Shown here in pieces: positions 1 through 10,323 of a DNA stretch of 64,000 bases (positions are counted from its first letter, which is position 1; each line of letters starts with the position of its first letter). The position numbers and the translations under genes were made by a program. The notes beneath the pieces were generated by a model. That model had not been told where the DNA came from. It saw only the letters and a program-made list of their open reading frames with translations, and searched no databases. The DNA comes from Calcarisporiella thermophila CBS 279.70 (lineage: Eukaryota; Calcarisporiellomycota), in the NCBI RefSeq assembly GCF_041956535.1, contig NW_027192207.1, positions 188,810 to 252,809 on the forward strand, given 5' to 3'.

Positions 1-2
1 CT

Positions 3-383
3 CGGAATAACGATCGGGTGATGGGAGGGGGTGAGACAAGAGAGAGGGATGCGCCATTCTCTCGCCGGTTGGCTTTCGCGTTCATTGTGATGGGTCTGGT
101 CATCACGGCCATGAGTGTTTCGCGATTGCGCCAACTTGAAAAGCGACTGGCGGACGAAGGCTGGTGCGACAACCCTCAGGGAGCAGGCTATTCTCAGGAG
201 GACCTGGGGCTAGGGCAGTATGAGGCTTGGAGACCCCTTTCCGACTTGCTTACGGAGCGAATTCAGGGCGGGCAAGGAAGAATGCCGCATATTGCAGTGG
301 AGCCACTGCGAAAGCGAGCACAGTGGCTACAAAGTGAGCTCCGTGATATTGAACGTATGTTGAGCGAGCTAGATTTGGTGTAA
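3..383 (+). CDS. Unknown single-pass membrane protein, 5' end outside window
   Basis: The reading frame is open from the left window edge to a stop at 381-383, so this may be the last exon of a longer gene or a small complete gene from the ATG at 21. It encodes about 121 residues: a short charged start, one hydrophobic helix (core AFAFIVMGLVITAMSV, about residues 19-34), then a soluble tail with a predicted amphipathic stretch rich in Arg, Glu and Leu. I recognise no family. The helix followed by a coiled-coil-like tail would suit a small subunit of a membrane complex, but that is inference only. Confidence 0.45.
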   Translation, partial: RNNDRVMGGGETRERDAPFSRRLAFAFIVMGLVITAMSVSRLRQLEKRLADEGWCDNPQGAGYSQEDLGLGQYEAWRPLSDLLTERIQGGQGRMPHIAVEPLRKRAQWLQSELRDIERMLSELDLV

Positions 384-484
384 TGAGTCGTGTTCTATAG
401 AGAATGCTTTTGCTTCCATGGGGATACATATATAAGAACATTTTCAGGTCGTTGGCCTCCAAAATAATTCATTATCTTATAGGG

Positions 485-1245
485 NNNNNNNNNNNNNNNN
501 NNNNNNNNNNNNNNNNNNNNNNNNNNNNNNNNNNNNNNNNNNNNNNNNNNNNNNNNNNNNNNNNNNNNNNNNNNNNNNNNNNNNNNNNNNNNNNNNNNNN
601 NNNNNNNNNNNNNNNNNNNNNNNNNNNNNNNNNNNNNNNNNNNNNNNNNNNNNNNNNNNNNNNNNNNNNNNNNNNNNNNNNNNNNNNNNNNNNNNNNNNN
701 NNNNNNNNNNNNNNNNNNNNNNNNNNNNNNNNNNNNNNNNNNNNNNNNNNNNNNNNNNNNNNNNNNNNNNNNNNNNNNNNNNNNNNNNNNNNNNNNNNNN
801 NNNNNNNNNNNNNNNNNNNNNNNNNNNNNNNNNNNNNNNNNNNNNNNNNNNNNNNNNNNNNNNNNNNNNNNNNNNNNNNNNNNNNNNNNNNNNNNNNNNN
901 NNNNNNNNNNNNNNNNNNNNNNNNNNNNNNNNNNNNNNNNNNNNNNNNNNNNNNNNNNNNNNNNNNNNNNNNNNNNNNNNNNNNNNNNNNNNNNNNNNNN
1001 NNNNNNNNNNNNNNNNNNNNNNNNNNNNNNNNNNNNNNNNNNNNNNNNNNNNNNNNNNNNNNNNNNNNNNNNNNNNNNNNNNNNNNNNNNNNNNNNNNNN
1101 NNNNNNNNNNNNNNNNNNNNNNNNNNNNNNNNNNNNNNNNNNNNNNNNNNNNNNNNNNNNNNNNNNNNNNNNNNNNNNNNNNNNNNNNNNNNNNNNNNNN
1201 NNNNNNNNNNNNNNNNNNNNNNNNNNNNNNNNNNNNNNNNNNNNN
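485..1245. other. Assembly gap (run of N)
   Basis: 761 undetermined bases. Any gene lying here or spanning it cannot be read. The flanks are AT-rich and hold no recognisable coding sequence. Confidence 1.
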
Positions 1246-1493
1246 ATAGTACTATCTCTTCTATTTTCGTTTATTTTTTTCCCCTCCCCCTACAATCGCC
1301 CTTTCTATATACATAGTATAATTGTCTAATAACGTGTAATTTTCTTTTGACTAATTCCAATTAAAAATAGTGCTGCGTTTTTCCGTTCCCATTGTGCTTT
1401 CTTCATCCATTTACATTATGGCATGGTATAAGTTCACTTTCCAATAAATCTATTGAGTAGCAAAATAGTGTTCGGGGGAGGGGCTTATATGGA

Positions 1494-2681
1494 TTAATTT
1501 AATGTGGTTTTACATATATACTCCTTCCACCACCTATCCCACTCTTCTCTTAGTTGCTCCTTCACCTCCTCCTCCTCGAAGATGCAGGCGATCCCGCGTC
1601 GCGACAACTCAAACAGCTGCATCTCGGTCATGCCAAATGTCCGAGCTGCTATCGCGTATTCGTTCGATAGCTCTGACAAAAAGACACCTTTGTCATCTGT
1701 GCAGAGAACAACGGCATGGCCCTCTCGCAGATGGTCTTTGACGTGATGGTCCTCGAAGGAGGCCACCGTGTGGCTAAGCACGTTGGAAGACATGCAGATC
1801 TCGATAGGGATATTCTGAGAGCGGATAATCTGCTGGCTAGCGGGATCGACGTGGGTAGCATGGCCAAGGCGATGCGGGGAGACGCTGAGCAAGCTCTCGG
1901 CCTCGTTCAAGTTTTCGGGAATCTCCCCGAAGTGCACGGTTAGGCGGAGCCCGCCTTCTCTTGCACGCACAAACGCAGGCTTGACAATATCAAAATGACC
2001 CTTCTCCACATGCCCGCATAGATCCAATCCCACCACGCCTTCATCCTTGTATTTCAGCGCAATATCAACCGTCTCCTGCGCTTGCTCGAGCGTTTCTCGC
2101 CGGTCAACACTGAGGATCAGGCGGACGAGGATGTTCGGGGGCGCAGTGCGTATTGCAGAGAGCACGGTTCGAACATAATCCTCCTTTGTCATGTTCGCAG
2201 AGATTTTGGGAGTGGTCCGCAGTTCAAGATAACGTACTCCGTCCGCCGCGAAATCTTGTACGACTTGCTGCGCTGCAAATCGGAGCGATTCCTCATCGGC
2301 GGTCAATCGATTCACTATCCGAAAAAGATCGAAGAATCTGGAGAAGAGAGAGTGGGGATCCATGAGCTTGAGAGGACACCAGATTAACTTTCTAAAATGT
2401 TATAAAATTTACTCTGCGATTTTAACTTTGCCTTCCGGAAGGGTGAATCCTTCGAGTTCGGGTATATTGGCCCGATGTTTGTTAACTAGGGTTTGAAAAG
2501 TAGAGGGAGATAAGCTGCCCGTCAAATGGGCATGCAGTTCCTATACCCAAGAAAAAAGTTGAATGCATTTGCTTCAATGTGAACTGAGCAACTTAGGTAC
2601 TATACCCACCACCTTGGGGAGACGTTTGCAAAACTGTATCAGTTGCTCTTCATCGTGAACTTTGCCGTTGTTTCTTGTCAT
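1494..2681 (-). CDS. Adenosine deaminase-like protein (ADAL/MAPDA family)
   Basis: Three exons, 2681-2610, 2540-2413 and 2337-1494, give 347 residues, close to the usual 350-360. The first intron is 69 nt and the second 75 nt. Family metal and active-site motifs are all present: VELHAHLTG near residues 24-32 (HxH zinc ligands), TVHFGEIPE (His and catalytic Glu), HRLGHATH (His ligand), and VVLCTDDKGVF near the end (Asp pair). ADAL enzymes are cytosolic hydrolases that deaminate N6-methyl-AMP and related nucleotides; they differ from classical adenosine deaminase. The substrate here is inferred from family resemblance. A nearer AG acceptor would leave a 21-nt second intron, but the pyrimidine-rich acceptor at 2338 gives a normal intron and better family agreement. 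Confidence 0.88.
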
Positions 2682-2719
2682 TTTAAATAGAGTAGTAGCC
2701 AATATTTTAGGGAATAGAG

Positions 2720-2774
2720 AGCCTTAATAATATTAAGGCTATAAAGGCTATAAGACGAATATATTATATTCGTC
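2720..2774. repeat. Two adjacent 21-bp inverted repeats upstream of the ADAL-like gene
   Basis: Positions 2720-2740 and 2754-2774 are each an inverted repeat with 10-bp perfect arms around one central base. They are separated by 13 bp that include a short ggctata duplication. They lie about 40-95 bp upstream of the ADAL ATG, in its promoter or 5' leader. They could be protein-binding palindromes or footprints of a small element. Confidence 0.7.
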
Positions 2775-3344
2775 CAGGTAGGGACTGCCTCTTTCCTATT
2801 TCAAAGTGACTCACCCAAGTTTCCTTTAATAGAATACCTCAAAGTCATCCTGTCATAATAATAATGATAAAAGTACAATGTATATACTGGCAATAGAGTC
2901 TTTTGCATCTCCGCGAGCAAAAAGCGTTAAGCGGCTCTTTAAAATGCCATCTATACTATGGCGCTATAGTGGGTTTTATTTGAAAATGAACAATGCATTA
3001 AAGTAAATTGTTTATAAACCTGCAAAGAGAAGCTATATTATTATGATATATATGAGCTTGAAATGATATAAGGCTATCGACACCCTGTGCATTCTCTACC
3101 AGAAAATGGTTCGACACTCTATAAGCAAAATCAGTAACCTAATGGAGTGAACAAAATACGCAAGGCATGGAGTAGTATGAACTCGACGAAAAGCATTGGA
3201 TAATGTGAGGAATTTAGCCTATATTAAAACTTGAACTATTTCAGCAATCTCTCCGGTACATCTGTACTGGCTCACTCTCCTTCAATATTCTTTAGTAGAT
3301 TTTAGATATGATTTGTTCAGTGGGAGTATTGCCAATTTCCTTCA
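2775..3344. other. AT-rich spacer
   Basis: No convincing coding sequence. The right-hand part may still carry decayed 3' sequence of the neighbouring Crinkler-type pseudogene, because weak similarity to its reading frame seems to continue below 3345. Confidence 0.5.
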
Positions 3345-4332
3345 CTAGAAGTATATCTCGCCAAATTTGCCTTGTAGATATGCAATGGGCCGTCCGTTGC
3401 ATACCAAAGTAATGTTTCCAGTTTCTAATGCAAAATATCTGCAGAATCCTCTTCCATGACCGCCACCATTACTCAAGCAAACCCATAAAATATTTAACTT
3501 CTTGAGAGACAGGCTTCGAAGCATCAATGGAGGCAACGGGCAAGTATACTCGTCTGCGATGGGTCATTTTCCACATGGGTACTTTCCATGTGGTGATAGA
3601 TGCGGTACAGCAAGGGATGACGAACATCCCACTCACTCCAAGTCCCTTCATATTGGAAAAAATATCGTAAAGCGCCACGTTTTCGTCCAAACCGCCCGTG
3701 GAGTTCTTTGAAACGGCCTGTAAGCCGTCGACCACCAAAATAGCCGTTACCTTTTCCCGTTCCCTTTTCTCGCGCAACCTCAGCAGCTCAATAATGATTA
3801 TAGGATGCGGTGCTTCATAGCCCGAAATAAGTTCAGTTAGGGGAATATTTGGAAGGAGTTGCCAAAGCATTCGTATGCCGATAATCTGCATCACTATATG
3901 CTCGGCCTCTTTGATAGCGCTACTCTCATTCTCTAGACTAACGTGGAATACCCAGGCGTTCTCAAGCCTATTCTTCAGCTCCGACTCCTCTCATGGTAAA
4001 CAAGCAATCAATGAGTTGCGGAATTCGTTAGCATTACGAGATTTACCGGTGCCAGCTCCAGCGAGGAAGAGATAAAGCGGCATAGTTGTTTTGTCTATAT
4101 AGCCGTAGCAAAACTATGATAATGATCGACAAGTGTCTCGCGTAATTTTTCATATAATTTCGGATGAGGTTGCAATTTTCCATAATGTGAACAATGATAG
4201 AGCCAGATGTAATAATCGGTCGCTTTCCTTCTCCTTGATTTTATACTCTAGCTCCTCAACCGTACCCAATCTGTCAATTTCGACGGTAAAGAGCTCTGCA
4301 TAATAACGATTGAACACACAGCTGATCTTCAT
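3345..4332 (-). pseudogene. Decayed Crinkler-type (CRN/RHS) effector gene with ubiquitin-like header and P-loop ATPase
   Basis: The gene reads leftward from an ATG at 4332. Its first ~50 residues match the ubiquitin-like Crinkler header (VEIDRLGTVEELEYKIKEKE, then an LWKI motif). Downstream, in other frames, are a Walker A site (LAGAGTGKSRN, around 4050), a Walker B strand (ILVVDGLQ, around 3730) and the SNGGGHGRG motif typical of the family's ATPase (around 3460). The parts are not in one frame: there is a frame change between header and P-loop with a TAG at 4095-4097, a TGA at 3991-3993, and a frame change before the GGHGRG motif. No plausible intron repairs all of them, so I call it a pseudogene. 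Crinkler-type proteins are host- or nucleus-directed effectors in oomycetes and several fungi. No C-terminal effector domain is visible. Confidence 0.75.
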
Positions 4333-6344
4333 TATGTACTTGCTATAAGAAAGTAGCTTTTTACCTTACGTGTCGCATATGAATTTATTTCCGCAAATCC
4401 TTTTAAATGAATGACGTAGCTTTCCAGCGACTTTAATTTTTCTTTGCAGAAATTACTCTTACGCAAAGGTGAATTGAGCCCATACTCTTAATATATCGAA
4501 AGTTGGGTGTAGCACCGTCACAAGTGGCACTACCCATCCATCCTACAAGAATAGCCAGAATTTGACATTTCGTTTGCTTCAAACTCATATTCTTTTCAAT
4601 GCGACCTATTCTCCAATACACTGGCAGCACAAGCAACACCAGAAACAAATAGCAGGGAATTGACCGCCTGTTATGGTAAGGAGGATAAGGCAGATTCAGC
4701 GCTATTCACGTTGAAGCTGCTCCGAAATCTTATTGTTGACTCACTCTCCCTTTAATAGCGGAAGGGAAAGCTTAGCGTAAGCACAGGGAAACGGCACAAA
4801 GTATATTAGAAGGTTCGCCTCACTTTCCCCACCTCTTCCCTGGGAGGACAAAATCCTCGCCGAGATATTTGTAGCTTGAGCTACAACCTACAACCTTGCC
4901 GCCTCTCTTAGCAAAACGCGTTGACTCAACCCCTTTCAGCACCGCGCAATGAAGATTACATAAAATTTATTGCCGTGGCTCCCACCTGTCAATGGAATCC
5001 ATTTGAGTGTCTCGGTGCTGTCCACTGACGGTCTCGCCCCACCTTTGAACCTTCCCTTCTAACTATCTCAAATGGATCCTCCCGCCGCGCTCTGCGTCAG
5101 CATGGTTGTTGTTCTTTTGCTGCGGCTTGATTTCTTGTCTCCTCAAGATGGGCCGCTCCTTCCCTTAACGAGAAAATCTATCCTGAGCTTGGACGCCAGA
5201 GCGGCCCCTCTTTTGGCTTATCCCTTCCAAGGGAGAGAGTTCTTGCAATCAGAGTTCTTAACCTGATTGGAACAAGCTTGTTGAGATGATAAGAGTCTCG
5301 ATTCCCCGTTGTAAGCACCCCCTTCCCCTCTCTAGATAAGAGCATGGTAACATTAAATGATGGTAAAGATAACGTAAACCACAACATCGATGAAGGGTCA
5401 AGTGGGCCGTTTCAGTTATGCCTTTCCCATATCCTGCAAAGCGCATGTTAGCAGGCCTGAGCAAAGCAAGCACTCCGCCTCCCTCCAGCTCGGTGGCAAA
5501 ACTGCGAGTCGCGACGGTCCACAAACATGCCGATTGCATCCTCCCGCACTGGCGAGAAGAGGGTGCGCTGAAGGAAGCCCCGGTCCCTCACGTGCACCCG
5601 GGAGGGCAAGTCCAGTCGAATGGTTCTGCGTCGCAGGCTCCCCGCCCTATCCTCGCTTGTCGACCTCATGCAAGACCAAGCTGGGCGCGAGATGCAGCCG
5701 CCGCCTCATGCAAGCACTCCGTCTAATGAACGCAAACAATTCCTCGGAAGAGCAGGTTTTTGGGCTCCGTTCTCACGAAACCCAAACAAAATCCTGCAAG
5801 CTTTAGCGTTTTGCATGCAAGCTTATCCAAGGCTCGTGCTTCTTATTTGATTCATCCCCATCACGCCCAACTCTATTTTCGTTGTTCACAGACTCCACGC
5901 AGGCCACACCCACAGGTTTGGCTCGTATGCCCAAAGCTCTCAAGCAAACAAAACAAGAAAAAAAAAGGCAGACCGCCCTCAACTTTCTTATTAGAATTAA
6001 TAGAAGCTAACCGGAAGAGAGGTGACAAAAAACAGGAATGCGAACCTAGCCAAGAATGTTGATAGATCGAATAAATAATAAATACATTCTGATGAAGAGC
6101 TCATAGAGGGGAGGGGGGGGGGATAAAGCAGAGCAGGGTAAAACAAAATCAGCTCAGGTTTAGACACAGATATACTAGAATGATAATTAAGAAGGAAAAA
6201 AAAACGGGATAGCAAACAAAGAGAAATGAAAACCACCGAGAAACGGAAGGCAGGAATATTGACAGCAAAGAAAAACAAATAACAATCCAAAACTAAGATT
6301 ATACACAGGGGAGGGGGAGATAAAAAATAATAGACAATCACCCA
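4333..6344. other. Two-kilobase spacer without a supported gene
   Basis: Several short open frames exist on both strands, but none has a recognisable domain or convincing splice structure. The right half is low complexity and ends in a 10-base G run at 6113-6122, downstream of the GATA gene. Confidence 0.5.
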
Positions 6345-7088
6345 TCATGAATAGGTTATGCAGGGTGAATCGCAATGATAGCACCTCAAGATCGAGTCCT
6401 CTCTTCGCTCCATTGCAGCCACCATCAGCTTATGTTCTTTCCGCCTCGCCACATGCTTGTTCTTGCACACGGTGCGTGTGTGTTGAAACGCAATCCCGCA
6501 GCTATTACAAAGGCGCGAATTGTGCCCGTCCCACCCCGGACGGGCCACGGGAGAGTTGCGCAGCGACGCCGAGCACGCCGAGCACGACCCGATTTTGGGG
6601 ACGCGCCGGCGCTTCATTCTCTCGCTGGGCTCAGAGCTCGGAGAGCGGCGCTTCCTCTGGAGCTCCTCGGGCCGAGAGGCCTCCACCTCGGCCACGAAAT
6701 CTTCCGATATCAGCGTTTGCTCTTCTTGGTCCCGCTCCGACGACTGGCTGTCCCTCTCGCCGCACTCTCCCCCCTCCGGCAGCACTTTCAGGGCGCGTTG
6801 AAGTTCGATGCTGCAGAACTCTGCAAACGCAACGAAAAACGGGTCGCGGCGCGGCTCCACGCTCCACCGCCTGTCGCTCGCCAAACCAAGGGTGGAGAGG
6901 GCGGGCAGGCGTATTGGCGAAGAGGGCAGCGCGAGTGGCGAGGAGCAGGTGTTGAGTTGGGGATTGGATGGGCATTGGACTTGCTGACGCATTTGAGCGC
7001 GCCGAATCATTTCGGTTTGTAGCGAATAGAGCGGCGGGGGAGTCCGCGGCGTATCAAGATAATGGCCGCATTTAGCAGAAATGTACAT
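6345..7088 (-). CDS. Ash1-type GATA zinc-finger transcription factor
   Basis: Single exon of 247 residues from the ATG at 7088; the same frame is open further upstream but is a Pro/Ser/Phe low-complexity artefact of the pyrimidine-rich leader. The C-terminal third carries one GATA-type finger: CSAC, a 21-residue loop containing PGWDG, then CNSCGIAFQ, followed by a basic tail (KNKHVARRKEHK). CNSCG followed by a second cysteine about ten residues on (TVCKNK) resembles the Ash1 subgroup of fungal GATA factors. A basic KRRRVPK stretch just before the finger could be a nuclear localisation signal. The middle is acidic and Ser-rich. The target genes are unknown. The loop is slightly longer than the classical 17-20 residues. 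Confidence 0.72.
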   Translation of the reverse strand: MYISAKCGHYLDTPRTPPPLYSLQTEMIRRAQMRQQVQCPSNPQLNTCSSPLALPSSPIRLPALSTLGLASDRRWSVEPRRDPFFVAFAEFCSIELQRALKVLPEGGECGERDSQSSERDQEEQTLISEDFVAEVEASRPEELQRKRRSPSSEPSERMKRRRVPKIGSCSACSASLRNSPVARPGWDGHNSRLCNSCGIAFQHTRTVCKNKHVARRKEHKLMVAAMERREDSILRCYHCDSPCITYS

Positions 7089-7927
7089 AGAAGATGAGAT
7101 GGGATGCAGCGTCCAGATTAGACCTAGTTGAGGACGAGATTCCCAAAGGGGGATGACTTGGATTGGGCGCACACTTGGAAAAGAAGGCCAAGTCAGGGGA
7201 AACAGGCAGGAAGAGGATAGGAGATAATGGGAGAAGCCAAGGGAAAACAGGGGAGAGAAGAAGCGGGTCCGAAGGGGGCTAAGGGGGGGGGGGGGGAAAG
7301 CCGGGCCCAAGGAAGAAGGAAGGGAGGAAGGGGAGAGAGAAGGAAAAAAATAAATCATCCAGAACGGGCGGACAAAGTTAACCTCTGTTCCCGTGTTGGA
7401 TTTCCCCTTTCCTCCTGTGCCTAATCGTTTTGGGCGGGCAGCCTCGAATTCAAGTGGTCACCCGCTGCGCATTTGAGTTTCCGGGAGGGGTCGAGCAGGA
7501 GGCAGTTGATCTCTCAAAATTTCGGCTGCAAACTCTGACTCTATAACCGACTTGGTGGAGAGCCGTGACCCAGACAAAAGCTTGATGGGCCAGAAGGGCG
7601 GGGCGGCGCATGATATGCTTGCACAGAGAATGTCAAAGTTTTTTTGTGTGTAAGCTAATATACGGCTGCAACCGTTACACGGAGCCTTTCTATTTGTTCT
7701 TGTATATTTGTTTTTATTATTGTTATTAATATATAATGTTACATGAGGGGGAAAGGGGGAGCGACAGAGGAAAGCGAAAAAAAAAAGACAACGGGAAAGC
7801 AGGCCACGCTTTGCATCACATTGACCGCTTCCCGCAGGCGAAACAGCTGGAGGAAGGCATGGGACTAAGAGGAGGGAAATAAATAAGCCAAAACAAACAA
7901 CCCTTTTGCAACGTTGGCTCCGCCCGT
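7089..7927. other. GATA gene upstream region
   Basis: Low-complexity spacer between the SOF1 stop and the GATA start, both on the minus strand. It contains a 14-base G run at 7283-7296 and a long purine-rich stretch (pyrimidine-rich on the gene strand). This is typical of leaders of the longer regulated genes in the window. Confidence 0.5.
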
Positions 7928-9632
7928 TCACTTGGCAACCCCAACCACGCTCTTCTTGCGCTCCGCAACATAGGGCACCTTGCCCGGCTTCGAGTGCCGC
8001 CGCAGATTGTCCTCCTTTCGCTTGCGTGCGTCCAGCATGGTGCGCTTGAGCTTCGAGGTCTTGGTGATCGCCTTGGGGGTGTTCCTGTGGCGGGAGATCT
8101 TCTTGATCTCCGGCATTTCCTTGTAGCGTTCCTTCAGCTTGTCGGAGTACTCTAGGTGCGCGCGCTCGCGGTAGTCCTTGACGCCGATCTTTTCCGATGC
8201 GTTGGCCTTCCAGACACGGATATTGCCGTCGTCGGAGCCGGAGAGAACGTATTTCGAGTCCATACTGAAGCGAACGCTCCATATCCTAGTTAAACAGAAT
8301 GCCATCAAGTAAATAAACAGCTCTACACCACCACCCCCCTCTCGTGCCATCAAGATGATGATGAAGTATACCGTTGCATTCGCTTGGTGTGATAAATATC
8401 TCGACTGTGGCCCTCACGTGCCTTGAAGATGCGGACGGAGCAGTCGTACGAGCCCGTCACAATCTCCTCACCCGTGGGCGAATAGTCCACATCGAGCCTA
8501 ATAGATAAAAAAATCAGAGCCGAGTTAGCACACCTGAACACTCGACGACTTGCTGTGCACAGCAGGATGCACTCACACTGCTGATACATGGTCCTTTAGT
8601 ACATTCAACGCTCTGTCCATCTTTCGCATATCGAACGTGTAACAGTTGTGGTCTTCATTTGCAACAGTAAAGTTGAACGCCTCCATGGGGTTCCATGCTA
8701 GTGCATTTGACTTCATGGTCATCACGAGTTTTGAGAGTGGGGATGAGGTGCGAAGGTCGTAAAGGATAATGGTGCGATCCGTCCCACAGCTCGCAACCAC
8801 ATTGGTTTCAACCTGGTTGAAGCGTACTGTGTTAACAGTATCAGCGCCCCAGGTAAATGTGTGAATGGGCTCGGATCTGAAAACAGGATATTATTGAGTA
8901 GGTTGGAGGGTGGTTTTAGTTTGGAGGAGAGATTACCTGTTCTCGTCCCAAATGTCGATCTGGGAGCCGGAGGTTGCGAAAATGGGTTCATTGCGGTGGT
9001 GATCAATGGCGCTAAATGCATACCTCCCGATATATGTGTTCATAGGCTAATGAGGGAGAATATCGAGCAAAGAAAGCAAATGGGTTGGTGGTGTGATTGG
9101 GCCAGATTAACGTGATTATTTCCATTTACCTCATCGGGGGTATCATTGCCATCAAATTTCCAGATCTTAACCGTCTTGTCCAATCCACACGACAAGTAAG
9201 AGTCATTATAGGCACTGTGGCACACGCCCTTGACAATCCCCTTGTGTCCAAACGTAGACCATAGTGTTTCTCTCTCGGAAAGGCTCCATAACCGAATTTC
9301 ACCATCGCCACTGCCCGAAATCAAGGTATCCAGTTTCTTCGGATGCCGTGCCATGGCATAGACGCCATCAGCATGACCGCTGAGAGCGCCAATAAACGGC
9401 TTAGCAAACAAACGCTCGAGCTTTACGGATCGCAATGCGCGGGTGTACTCGCGAGCCTTTTCAAAGGGATGCAGATTGGGATCAAAATTGCGTTGCACTT
9501 TGTGGATGTCCTGAGCGCGCTCGCGGGTATAATCCTCTGCACTCCGTGATATTGCTTTCACTTTCTACAAAAAAAGGGCAATTGCATTGAGATGCTCCCG
9601 ATCTCCCATTAATTAAAAAGGAAAATTACCAT
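7928..9632 (-). CDS. SOF1: SOF1/DCAF13 WD40 protein of the small-subunit processome
   Basis: Six exons: 9632-9630 (ATG only), 9564-9130, 9046-8937, 8876-8577, 8497-8372 and 8285-7928. Together they encode 443 residues, as expected for Sof1. WD repeats run through the first two thirds (LISGSGDGEIRLWSLS, SCGLDKTVKIWKFDG, QIDIWDENR, ILYDLRTSSP). The C-terminus has the conserved RKRKEDNLRRHSKPGKVP segment. Sof1 is a U3 snoRNP-associated nucleolar protein needed for 18S rRNA maturation. All junctions are in phase, and introns are 60-86 nt. The first intron lies directly after the ATG. Confidence 0.95.
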
Positions 9633-10323
9633 TTTGTAGAGGAATGTGTATTATAGCTGGTGGAAAGCGATTTTTGAGACTGGCTTTTCTTTTTGTTATT
9701 CTTTGTTTACCGTGACTTCACCTAAGCCACACACCATCTGATTGACTCCCATTGGCCGATCATTTCATTTACCATTTGTAGTAATAATTCATTGTTTCCA
9801 AACGTGTGAAGATGAATTATTTCATGATGATGAATATAAAGCAGAAGAGAGTTTTCCTTGGAAGAATAAAAAAAATACAATGATCCCTGCATAATGACAC
9901 TACTCGTCTGGCGATCCCGAGGTTGGGCGTTTCTTCACTCCTCTCTGGCCCACAAGTGATCAAGGACCACGGTTTATTTCTCCATAGCTTACTAATAGTC
10001 CTCTACACAATATATAATCTTGTGCGTGCTGCTTAGGTTAGTAGAAGGGTTGCACCAAGGATATAAGCTTCCCAGTCAGAGTGGCCTTGGTTTTGTTTAT
10101 TTTACTCGGTATCTCGATTCGAACCAATTTCCCAAGTGTGCACGCGCAGACCTATTTCAAACTGATACGCCGATATTTGCGTCATTTTTTTTGGAGAGTA
10201 CCCATTTTTACATTAGACTTACGATACTTGTGCTATTTTCTAAGATAAAAAAAATAGATAGATCCAGCGACCCATCGTTCTTCCAGTCCCCCTCCCCCCT
10301 CCCTTAACTTAAACTTCTAAAGA
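9633..10323. promoter_or_regulatory. Divergent promoter between SOF1 and the FLVCR-like transporter
   Basis: 691 bp between two divergent start codons. AT-rich near SOF1 and CT-rich near the transporter. No coding sequence or tRNA fold was found; a gattcgaacc string near 10116 does not sit in a foldable T arm. Confidence 0.45.

Noticed and set aside
404-1249. Long open frame across the first N run
   Set aside because: The frame is open only because the gap is undetermined sequence.
2392-2412. A 21-nt intron in the ADAL-like gene
   Set aside because: A downstream, pyrimidine-preceded acceptor at 2338 gives a normal 75-nt intron in the same phase and a protein that fits the family better.
10100-10180. 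Possible minus-strand tRNA around a gattcgaacc box
   Set aside because: The flanking bases do not pair as a T arm and no acceptor or D arm could be drawn.
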